Shown in pieces: positions 37,391 through 48,223 of a DNA stretch of 64,000 nucleotides. Within the stretch, counting starts at the first letter, position 1. Each line of letters begins with the position of its first letter. The stretch comes from Pelargonium tetragonum (lineage: Eukaryota > Streptophyta > Magnoliopsida > Geraniales > Geraniaceae): assembly GCA_036897445.1 (NCBI GenBank), contig JAYMTL010000010.1:62001-126000 (forward strand), in the 5' to 3' direction. The position numbers and the translations under genes are program-made. Below the pieces are notes generated by a model. It was not told where the DNA came from. It searched no databases and was given only the letters and a program-made list of their open reading frames with translations.

Positions 37391-38188
37391 CTAAAAGCCC
37401 GCGGTAAGATATAGCAGGAGTTTTGCTTACAGAATTTTAGAATAAGAAAGACAAAGCTCTGAAGAAAGTTCTACATCCTTGTAAGAGAGTAGTCTCGAAC
37501 GAATAATAAAGTAGTAGGAAATTTCTATTTAAATATTTAAAAAGTCCTGTTTCCCGTTTGGGAAGTTGAGAAATAATTAAAGGTAGGTCTAGCTAAGAGT
37601 TGGTAGAACTAAAAAAAGAATCTAGAGAACTTCTCTTTCTGAGCCAGTTAATAAGCAGTACCAGGTTTCACTGTGGGAACTTCATAGGGTTAAGAGTAGA
37701 TTTTAAAGGTTCTTTCGTTATTTAAAAGAAATTCTGAGTTACAGGGAATTCTAGAAAAAATTAAGAATTTGAGAGTTAGCTTGCATTTCTGTTTCCGATT
37801 CCGTATGTTCAGTAAATAGGAAAATTTTAGAGGGGCTAAAGCCAGCTAGCGATATAAATAAAAGAAGCTTCCTATTTTGTATCTCAAGGGTACCAAAGAA
37901 AATAACTAAAGGAGGCGGTAAGAGTTTCCCAGTGAATATTACTTTAAGTAAGGTAGGCATCATAGTAACAGGTACGATATGAAGCCTCCCTTTTACATAA
38001 CACTCGGGCTAAAGCAGCAAATCTTTTACTTATTTCTATTTAACTTCCTTTTTTTAGAAGGATACTTTACAGCTCTTCTTTATTTATTATAAAAGGGTTT
38101 AGGTTTCCTAAGCAGAAGAAGGCTCCCATAGTAAGATAATTTTGTTTTGCAGGCCTTTTTATTCTTAATTCTTAAAAATAAGTTAAGT

Positions 38189-38221
38189 AAAAAAAAGAAA
38201 AAGAAGAAGACTCTTTTTTTT
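38189..38221. repeat. Homopurine tract joined to a pyrimidine tract
   Basis: Twenty-two consecutive purines (A-runs broken by G) are followed by eleven pyrimidines, CTC and eight T. It is a low-complexity site that could form a hairpin between the A-run and the T-run. Confidence 0.6.
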
Positions 38222-40609
38222 GTAGATGAGGTTACAAAGTGTCTGTAGTTCACAACGTGCGGCAAGGGGTTCTCCAGAATTTATAAAAATCCTTGGATAT
38301 TAATTTCTTTCAACAAAAAGCTTTCCTTAACCTTTTACTTTACTGAGATATCCAAATTCTAGTAACCCTTTATTCCATCGAAGATTTAACTAGGCTCGCT
38401 AGAGGAGTCTTTCTAATTTTATGTCATGTGCCCAGATAGAGCCCTTCCTCTTTAAATTTGGATTTGTGTTGGGTAAAGTAGTATAGCTTCATTATCTGTA
38501 TCTTACGGGCTTCTTTTTGACTTTGACAAGAAAGATATTAAGACTTTATACTTTACTAGAAACTTGAAAAAGAGAACGATACAACTGCATTAAAGCAAGC
38601 TTAGCAGGAGAGTCATAATACATCTAGGAATGGGGCCCCGCTCGTATTACTTTCCGAACTTCTAATAACTTAATTACAAGGGAAAGTCATAGGCTAATTT
38701 TGGTATGTAGGGGTTCGTACAACTTAGATTTACCGGAAAAAAAGAAAAACTTATGCTGAACAGGGGGTTTCTTTAGACTTGCAGGTAAAAGAAATTCTTT
38801 GACGCGTTTACAATAACCTTATTTTTAACATTGACAAAATTATAAGTACTTTAAAAACAGGATAGTCAAATTGAGAATACAGAGCAGTCCGTTATGGGTT
38901 TTTATCTTAAGAAAGTCTCCTTTATAAAGCACCGAATCTCTAAAGAAGGAAAGGTATCCTAAAAATCTTTTTCTACAGTAATTCCTAATTATGTATTCCG
39001 CACTATCCGTACATTTCGGGGCTGGCTAAACAAGGTACCTTTGACTAAGAAATCCGTATATTAACCTGCGCAGGGACGCCCTTTTTAGAGAATGCCCTAG
39101 TTGCTAACCTGATTTTTGCTAGTACTCTCAGTATAGGGTTCCTCTTTTGTAATCCTAGGGATTTTATGTTCCGCTATAGGAAATCCCGTCCAAAGCTTGT
39201 CTCCTTAAATCAAATTTCTTTTCTTTTTATCTTGAATATAGAAAAACTACAAACAAAAGTAGGGTCTTGGTTTATCCTTGCTAATTTACTGCTATAAGAG
39301 TCTTACTGAGGACACTAGTAAAATCTTGGAAATTTATCCTCATTTAGCGGGGTTACGGAGTCGTGTACAGGACTCTTAAAAAACTCTATCCTATGATAGA
39401 TAAATTTTAGATTCGCTACTCTCTAGGGGCCCCCTTACGCCACTCACAAGTCACCAGGAACGCTCTATTTAATAAAGTCTTCTTTTGTTCTACCTTACAA
39501 CCCCACACCCTTGCTTCTTACATTTTTCCTATAACTAGAGCTAATTTGACATTTCCTTCTAACAACTAATGTATAAAGCCCCTGGGGGATTTTTAGTTTT
39601 CAATAAGTAAAAACCATTGCTTAAAAAATTTGCGGTTGCTAAATTACCAGAATCAAATAGGTAAAACTCTCTTAAAAAAAACCTTCATTAAAGGAAAACC
39701 CTAGAATAACCGGGAACTTCAAACAACTTTGCAATAAAATGAGATCCCTTGCATATTTTGATTTATAGATCCCCCACAAGGGCCTCCGCTTCTCTTATAC
39801 TTATAACTAGGTACTCTTCAAATCAAAAGGGGTACGAAACATTAAAAGCACGAAAAGCCCTGCGGTTGATTCAAAAAAGAGTATTCCTTATATTTATTAC
39901 CAAAAGACTACAAAATCATTCCTATATACTCAAGCCATTGCCTATTAGGAGCAAGTCCGCGTAAAAAGGGGCCTTGTTTTTCTTGCTCAACCTTGAGGAG
40001 AATCCTTGTTTTTATAGTGTACCGTACAAAGCCTTAGCATAGGCAATGCAATATCTAGCTAGAATAATTCAAGGTTTCCCTGAGTCAAAGAAGGGGTATT
40101 TACATCGCGAAGATTAGGATATCCACGTTAGGAAACTCTCCAAAGTATTAAAAAATTATTTACAGCCCTCTCTGACAAGTAAAGTAATTATGGAACAAAA
40201 AGGATCCGAGTCTATACTTGTATAAAGAGGAAGTAAAATACAAATATTAGATAAAAAATAACTAAACATAGCCTCAGATTGAAAACTTTTAAAAAGAATC
40301 CATCTAACAAAGCACACTTAACAATTGCTATAGTTTTTCCTTTCCTTTTTAATTATTAACACGGGGATCTTTCGGAGGATCCTACTATTACTATTAGACA
40401 CTCATTTTGTTTCTAGCAAGTAGGATGGCCAGTCCTTTTTATCTGCTATATATCATAGATTTTCTTGATGAATTGTGCTTAGGAGGACTCTTGGGTATGT
40501 ATACCTTGGGTAGACGCGCCCTGTGTTATATTATTCTATTTTGGGAGTACTGGTTGCCCCTTTGTTTTAGTGAGCATTCTCGAGGTTAGGCTATAAAAAA
40601 AGGATCAAG

Positions 40610-40637
40610 AGTAAAGACCCAATAAGTAAAGACCCAA
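40610..40637 (+). repeat. Two-copy 15-bp tandem duplication
   Basis: AGTAAAGACCCAA appears at 40,610-40,622 and again at 40,625-40,637, a 15-bp period. The 13 shared bases make this the clearest micro-duplication in the window. Confidence 0.65.
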
Positions 40638-40689
40638 ACGGATATAGAGAAATAACAAGCTAACTTTTAAGACTCGAGAGATATTTAGG

Positions 40690-41180
40690 TAGAACAAGGA
40701 CTTAGGGGAATATCGCTTGATGGAGATTATAACAGGGATAGATTTCGGGAGCTATAAAGTTTAATAAATTTCGGAGAAGTGGGATGTTTTGCACTAAAGT
40801 ACTTACGACATATTGATCGAAAAGATAGATTTACTAGAGCTAGAGACTGGAAAATAGAAAGGTGTGGAATCCGTACATAAGAAAGGAAAAATCTACTCAG
40901 GAGAAAGGTAGCCATCCTTTGCTTTGTTTCAGGAAAGAATATGCCAAAACCGGAAAGAGAAACGCGAGAAAAAGTATACTTTTTTTGTAGTAGATTTTCC
41001 ACATTAGGAGCGGTAAGTTCATGTAGTAGAATGAGATTCTTTCATAAGGAGATCCTGTGGCTGCAAAAGTTTCATCTTATATACAGTGAATGCGAGAGCC
41101 TATTTCGGGCTATAACAAAAAGAGTAAAAAGGAGGGCTAGGGTATCAAAATATATTGAAAAAGCACACGAAAATTAGAAA
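40690..41180 (+). other. Purine-rich open region, unrecognised
   Basis: The + strand is A+G-rich here and holds the longest continuous open frame I traced: 40,881 to 41,174, 98 codons, with an ATG at 40,941 leaving 78 codons. The product would be strongly basic (many Arg and Lys), with several Phe and Cys and a basic stretch near its end. The opposite strand has a 91-codon frame (40,727-41,002), probably a shadow, because purine-rich DNA contains few stops in several frames. No ribosome-binding or intron signals decide a start. It is either a small unknown gene or fragment, or a coding relic of an old element. Confidence 0.25.
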
Positions 41181-43424
41181 ATCAAACCCCTCATGAATAA
41201 ACAACATAGCGTTTTAAATAGAGCGTACAATAAGTTTTTAATGTCCTTGGAACCCACCAAACCTATTACTAGTACGAGCTAAACCTTGAAGAAAGCAATA
41301 CTTGGCGTTAATCGGGCATGGGTTTTTCCGCGTATGTAATGGGTTGGGGGCTGCCCCTTTACAGCCCTGACGTTTATATGTTAAACCAGGTTAGTAAAGT
41401 GAGAGAAAGCTTTTCTAGAGTCTAAAGCAATTAAATTCTGGTAACTTATTTATAGGGTTACTTTGGCTCGTGCTGCCTTATTCCGCGTGTCTTTTATTTT
41501 GACTTCAGAAGTCTTACTAAATATGATAAATTAGAAATGTTATACGAATTTCCTTTTTGCTTTAGTGGGATAGTAAAGGGTTCCCTCACAAGCGCCTTAA
41601 TTCGACTCTATTTAAGCTTATAAAAACCTTCTAAGATCAGTCGCAGTTTACTGAAATATTGATATTTTTGTTAAAGATTACACTAGAAAAAAAGCAACCC
41701 TTAACTGAAGCAAGCATTTGTCTGCAAAACCTTCTACAAAATTTAAAAGCTCTAACTAAAGCCTTAAAAAGTCTTAAGACAAGAAGGGGTTCGGGATATC
41801 TTGCCGAGGAATGCCCTGACTATAAATAAAGGGAAGCTACTCCCTAAATATCAAATTAAAACTGCACGATTTCCTACTTTTGAGAAAGTTTCATTTTATT
41901 TACATTTATGCACCTTTGCCTTGAATTCGACCCCTACCGAAGTAATAGACAGAAAAAAAGGGGCTTGCAAGTCAAAGCTCTATACCAGGGTGAAAAGTTT
42001 CACACTTTCTAATTTCGGCACAGTTACAGCAAATTGAGTCAGTTTTTAAGAAAAATCATGCTTTTCCTTTTTTTCGGGGTACAAGAAAGGGAACACCAAA
42101 AGTAAAGCTTTACTTTCTAGCTACAAAAACAGGCTGTTCTAGAGTTCAAGTCCTACCATATACTTAGAGAGACTCCTTAAACTATCTCTTAGAAATTCCT
42201 AGGGTTTAAAACCTCTCGAGAAAACAAGAACAACTAAGTACGTCCTAATCGCATAACACTTTTTTCCAAAAACTCTTATTCCATTCCACTTTTATTTGGT
42301 TTGGAAAGCCAAGACATTGCACAAAGTACAATAGATTTTGGATCGCCATCTATCCCATGTTCATTTTAAAAAGTCTACGGAAACTCACACATATATACAT
42401 TAAGTTCTTGGATTAGAAGCAAACAAGTCTCACTCTTTTGCTCTATATATTGACTTTAATCCGGAAACAGAAATTCATTCATTTCTGAATTGTTAGAGGA
42501 GCTAGTATCGCTAAGGTATTTTACAAAAGGGTTTATTCCTTATGTTGTTAGTTAGCAAATAGGCATTAGAAACCCCTTAGGAAGCGCTAATTCTAAACCA
42601 AAATCCCCTTTGTATCCAAGATCACCCAAGCCCTACATACCTATATTAACAAAAGGACAGGCAGAATAGAATATCTCCTTACTTTTCAAAAATTTTATAC
42701 AAATTATATTCACTCCTACTAAAGCAATTGAAGTATAAAGAGTTTTTAAGGAATGCACCAGGTTCATAGAAAAGTAATTCATAGCCGAGTATTCAACTGT
42801 AACTAAGGAAAAAGGATTCTCGTAATAGTTAGGGAAGTTTAGTGGCCTTTCTTATGTATAAGGAAATCCTTTATAGTTTTGTTTAATATTTTACTGACTG
42901 TGATTAAGTCGTACTATTACCCTGTATTGCTACTGCCCAACCCCTTTTTCAAATAAATAAAGGACACCGTGGATCAAGGGACAAAAGAGTGCAAAATCTA
43001 TTGTTGACTTGTGAAGTTTTTTGGCCGAGATATACAACAAGCAGAGAAAAGAATAATAAAAGACCCAAAAAAGGGGTCGCCTTCCTGTAAAAGAAAAGTG
43101 AGTCATTCAGCAGCAAAGAACTCGAGTCAATTTTCAGGATCGTGATAACAAGCTCAGTTTAAAACATAAGACAAGGCGTAAACCATCTGATTTCCGTTTT
43201 AGGAGTGCGTGTGGAAGGTTGGACTTTTTCTTTAAAGGACTTACCGCTAAAGAGTAAAGCCGAGGTAGATCCGAAAAGTAACACTACATTTTATATTGTC
43301 GACTCAATTCTACTAAACTATGGCGCTCCTTTTTAGATTTGCATTTAAAGGGGTAGACTTCAAATTACTAATTGAGGGGTCAGTACATTGTTTTGAGAAA
43401 GATAAATTACAGCGAGTATTTGAT

Positions 43425-43443
43425 TTTATTAATAATTAATAAA
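43425..43443. repeat. Short AT palindrome
   Basis: TTTATTAAT and ATTAATAAA are exact reverse complements around a single A. This is expected now and then in AT-rich DNA and is listed for completeness. Confidence 0.5.
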
Positions 43444-45053
43444 AGGGTTAATTTATTGTATACATTCGTATCCTCCCAGTTATTCTTATTTTATCAAGTT
43501 TCCATATACTTATGGAATAATGAAATGCTAGGCTTAAGCTATATAAAGAGGAGTTCCGCGTTGTTTCTATAGAGTCCAGATAGTACTTTCATTCACCTTA
43601 ATTATATAATTTATATACTCTTTATTTTCCTCTAAAATAAATTACGAAACCTCTCCCCGTTCTTCTAAAGAATTTCCTGGGGGAGTGTTGATAGCCTCTA
43701 CTTATAACAAGACTCAGTATAAAGCCCTTATTTTTCTTTTTAGAAACCTATTTAAAACTTTCCCGCGAAAGTGAATCCCTTTTGGTCTATTTTGTTAGCT
43801 CCCCTTACTAGTATTCTTGAGCTTAGTGCTATAAGCTACCCCTAATTTTTATTTCACAGCTTCTTCTAAACCTGTAAACAAAAAGCATACAAAAATGAAG
43901 AGTTAGTATACTCGGCACTCTTGGCTTTGGAATAAGTCAGACTATAATCACAGGATAATACGAGCTACTTTTTTATGGAGCTTTCGGAGTCCAGGAATAA
44001 TACGGTATTCCGATTACAACGGGTACTCTTTTCTAAATAAGAACCCCTTTTTAATTTAAAAGTACACAGGCGAAAGGGGACTCTAATTTCTATTTTAAGA
44101 AGTCAAAAATATAAGAGTACTAAAGTCACAAGACATAAACAAAGGACCCTCTCTATTTTTAGTTGACTTTACTCTGCTTTACTCTGGAAGTGGGAGATTC
44201 TATTAAAGAAAGTGGTGCAAAGGAAGTGTAATGGGTCCCACTAGTTTATAATGTAGTTCTCCTTTTAGTATTCACGTAGGATATCGGTACAAAGTAAAAA
44301 ACTATACAAGCTAAGCTAACAAAAAGGTCCTAATAATTTAAGATAAAGCTGAGTTAGGAACGAGTACACTTATTCAAAACAAGTTCCTTTTCCTCTATCT
44401 AGTTAGGCATAATTTAATACTGTGTTTCCTTATTCAAATCTTTAGTTTCCTATTTCTGTCCTATATTTAAGTATAAAAAAATAAGAGCGCGCTTTCTATG
44501 CTATCCCCCTTAATTAAGCCGTTACTGTCATACTCTAAAAACTTGTTTTAAGTACTTTTTTTATAAATAGAAGGATATGCAAGATAAGAGAATAAAGGTG
44601 CTTTTCGTTAGGCGGCTCCGTTTTAGTAGACTTATCCTAAAATTCTATTTTCTTTTTGGTCTATGCAGCCCGAAGCCCAAGCCTTTTCAAGAAGCCCCGC
44701 TAAAAAGTTAATTGGATTCTATATTTCGACTCCAGAACCAGAATAAGTAAACGCATATTCAAAGTGCCCCTTTCATTTAAGAAATTCGCCTGGAATAAGT
44801 AGGTTTTCTATCCAAGGTAGTATAATGAATTATTAGGAAGTTAGTCTTAAGAGAAAAACTTATCTAAATCCACATTTGGGACTGAAAAGTTAAAGCCCCC
44901 ATTTTTAGGGTATAGGGCTCTAAATTCAAATTAATAAGGAACTCTTTTCTGAAGGAGCACCCCTGCAAATCTTAACTTTACAACAGAAGCTTCGAAAGGG
45001 GAAGGCCTAAAGGTTATTCTTTAATGAAACTCTCTACAGCGCGCCCATCATAC

Positions 45054-45073
45054 GTAAAAGGATTACCTTAAAA
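45054..45073 (+). repeat. 20-bp direct repeat, copy 1 (partner at 46,252)
   Basis: GTAAAAGGATTACCTTAAAA is identical at 46,252-46,271, 1.2 kb downstream, with partial similarity in the preceding ten bases. At this composition I would expect about 0.05 exact 20-base pairs by chance in the whole window, so it is probably a true relic of a duplication. Confidence 0.6.
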
Positions 45074-46251
45074 GGCTTTTGTAACCTTGCTTAGAAGACG
45101 AGACTACTTGGGATATCCTGACTAACTTTTCTTTAAAGTTCACGTTTTTTGTTAGAAAACTTTACCGGAATTTTTTAGTATATATGGCATATTTCAATGG
45201 TACTGTTATGCAGTCAATCCTACTATCAGATTTTTTTAGGGACAAAGCGCTGAGTTAGGTCTCAGATAGTATACACAAAAAAAGTGGGCCCGTTTATAAA
45301 ATAACTAGTCCGATTCTTTTATGGGAGTATCAAAAAGATAAAATATCTTTAGCCACTCGATTTAAATTAATATACAACAGGGCAGTCCTAATAAAGGCAT
45401 AGGCCGGGACTTATATTATAGGAAGTTGCCCACTACGTTAACGCTGAAAATCTTAAAACGGGTTGCTCTAAGACAGCACCTTACTCTTATAAAAAAGGAT
45501 ACCCGCGTAACCTATTTCTGTAAAAGGAGTTGTCCCTAAAGTAGTGGAAAGCCTTCAATAAGGTATTAGTACGGGCATAAATATTTATGGCTAATAAGAA
45601 ACTTTTTAACCCAGATTCTTGCTGGTGATACTCGATCCAGTTGGATTTGCTGTGTTTTATTTACATTTGTTACGGGGCGGTTTTCCTTTTTACCTTTATT
45701 AGGGATTGCTCACTTAGGTTTCTACTTATCCGAAAGAGCTTTCCTTAGTAACAAAACTTATAGTGTAACAAGTACCTTTATATCTTTATATAAGGTATGA
45801 AGAAAGTGCTCCTTGTATGTACTCTTTTTGTAATAGAGATTTTAGTTGTTTGTATGATATAAAGATTCGATAATAACCTGCGTCAAGAGAAGACTTTTGG
45901 TTTATAAGTTCGGGATTCTTGGGATTTATATAGACTCCATTGTTATACCTTACCTAAATCCCCTTTTAACAAAGGATCCCTTAAGTATTCCTGACTTAGA
46001 AAACTTTTAGAAAAAATAAGTAAACCTGTTTTCTGTCTATGTCTATAGTAGTATTGAGATTTCGCTCACTACGTAGCATCTTGATCCATTCTTTTTGACC
46101 TTAATAAAAGAGCATCAACAACTAGCAAAGATTTTCTTTGCTAGGTCTTAATATCAACTTGTAATTATAGCAGCTACACTCATACATTAAACTTGTCTGG
46201 TTGTTTCTTTTTATAATTTAATAAAAAACTTAAAAAAGTCCACTATACTAT

Positions 46252-46271
46252 GTAAAAGGATTACCTTAAAA
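46252..46271 (+). repeat. 20-bp direct repeat, copy 2 (partner at 45,054)
   Basis: This is the second identical copy. Downstream sequence differs at once, so any original duplicated unit has decayed outside this core. Confidence 0.6.
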
Positions 46272-47122
46272 ACCTTTCTTTATTTGATCCATTTTATAAA
46301 ATAACCATCATAAGTAAACTAAAGGCACTGCCTAATTACTAGACTAGCCTTAACTTTTAAAAAAGCACACCTATGACATAAGGGTATAGTAGCAGTTTAA
46401 AAGAAGGCTTTTTACTATAATTTCAATTACAGAAGTTGCTGATCACAAGGAAACCTAAGGTCAAATCTTATATAGTCTATCCTTACCTACGGGACATATT
46501 TCTCTTAGATCCTGCACATTAAAAAAACCCGTGGCAATAGTAGATTATTATATGAAAAGTTAATAGGATTTGTTTGAACCTGTAAGCGTTTCGTGTCAAG
46601 GTTAAGTAAGCTACCTGTAAGAGTCTGTTTTGCATGGATGAATTTTTAGTATTCTACTTAGGGAGTTTTATACTTCTGTAATTTACTGTATTGAATTGAT
46701 CGCACCTCACTACAAGGAGCGAATCTAATTTAAGTCTGAAATTTGAGCGTTTAGGCATTTTCTATTTTCTGCTCCATCACCAGGAGATTTCCATTTAAAC
46801 TTTTTTTGTAATGCCAGAGTTGATCACATGCATACTTGTTCCTACAAAACTAACTAAGCGGCCCCGCGCACTTAAGAAGTTGTGTCTTATACTTGTCGTT
46901 CCAGTTTTTCCACAAACCTTTTTAGAATAAATTACTTCTTTTAACACGCAAATAAGAAAGATCTTTCAAGGAAAGGACCTTGCCTTTAAAACTTCTACAT
47001 CTTACGAACAGGATTAAACAAAACTTGAACTTAAGACGGGTTAACTTTAACTCTTTAACTACTCTGTGTCATTTTTCATAGATAGTGAGAATAAGAAGAA
47101 AAGAGACTCTTAGAGATCTTTA

Positions 47123-47142
47123 TATAATAAGATATAATAAGG
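47123..47142 (+). repeat. Two-copy 10-bp tandem duplication
   Basis: TATAATAAGA is followed directly by TATAATAAGG. This is a slippage-type duplication in AT-rich DNA. Confidence 0.5.
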
Positions 47143-48170
47143 AAATCCTGCATACAATATTTGGAGGTTATTAGGTTTTATTTAACTCTTGTATTTCATT
47201 TATTACAGCTACTGAAACAGATAAAGGGGTTGAAAGTAGACTTCTTCAAAGTAGTACAGATACTAAAACGCCCGTAGGGCTAGTAGACTCTTCTTGCGGC
47301 GAATCCCGAAATCCTAAAAAAGGAAAGAAATTTGTAACTTTTTATTTCATAGCTAACTAGATTTTTAATTGCTCGACAGAGTTGCTAACTCAAAAAGTTT
47401 TATTATAATACTTCTGTTTCGTAAGGGTTTCTTCTGAGCCGTAGACTTCCTAAATACGCAAGGAGCTGCTTTCATAATCCTTACTTTGATTGTCATATCG
47501 GAATACTAGTAAGTAAATCCATGAATGAAAGGCTTAAAGTATTTAGAGATACACAAATCCCTCTGAACTCTATCGGTTCCTAAAAACGCCATAAGGGTAC
47601 TTTAACAACTATGCTCTAAAATTGTACAATCTTAAGGTTGATCTTAGTGGTAGCGGGTACTAAAGACTCTATCTCAAAATTCTATACGTCCTGGTGGTAT
47701 ATACCAAAGGGGTTGCCTCTATATTTTAAGCCCTTTCTGACAAGTCCAGTACTCTTTTTTATTGCTCCTAATATGGGTTATCCTTCCTTTTTTGTAAAAG
47801 CTGGTAATCTTATAAACAATAAGTTCGAAAGCCAGGGAGGGGGTACCCGTATAGTTTGCCATAAAGTACAATTTGTGTCATAAGCCATAGTTAAGTCTTT
47901 TGCTCTCAGTAAGAATAGGCTCTCGGAGCTAGCTACTCGGCGGGGATCTTAAGATTTTCTATTATGGATATTTTCAAGTTATAACAGTAAAGTAGTACAC
48001 GGAATTCCTATAAAAATTTACGTTTTATCAATTCAATATATACCATTTGGAAAAGTTTTAAATAAAGTTTTTTCTTTCTAGATTTTGAGTATCCTTACCT
48101 TACCGCGCTATCCTAGGATCTCAGAGAGCACGGAAACCTGTTGTATGCTATAAAGGAACACCCCAAAAAA

Positions 48171-48184
48171 GGTAATGTAATTAA
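48171..48184 (+). repeat. GGTAATGTAATTA-family motif, copy 5
   Basis: This is an exact GGTAATGTAATTAA preceded by six A and followed by GAATGCGG. It is the first of two direct copies 39 bp apart. Confidence 0.8.
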
Positions 48185-48209
48185 GAATGCGGATAAAATC
48201 TTATAAAAA

Positions 48210-48223
48210 GGTAATGTAATTAA
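48210..48223 (+). repeat. GGTAATGTAATTA-family motif, copy 6
   Basis: This is an exact GGTAATGTAATTAA preceded by AAAAA and followed by TAACGCGG. The shared YGYRG-type continuation with copies 1 and 5 extends the likely consensus to about 22 bp. Confidence 0.8.

Larger units (their letters stand above)
37391..40689. other. Gene-free RIP-like AT-rich DNA
   Basis: This is background sequence. Frames of 60-71 codons at 37,751, 38,080, 39,749 and 40,407 have no recognisable domain; the one at 38,080-38,265 is made hydrophobic by a homopurine tract on the opposite strand. Confidence 0.65.
41181..48165. other. Gene-free RIP-like AT-rich DNA
   Basis: A 300-base sample at 44,101-44,400 has 34 % G+C, TA/AT about 1.8 and (CA+TG)/(AC+GT) about 0.63, the clearest RIP-like values I measured. 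Frames of 78, 66 and 81 codons (41,801, 43,372 and 47,638) resemble no known family. One 20-bp word is repeated and is listed separately. Confidence 0.75.

Noticed and set aside
38080-38265. 61-codon frame with a poly-Phe run as a membrane peptide
   Set aside because: The run is produced by a homopurine tract on the + strand and has no other coding signal.
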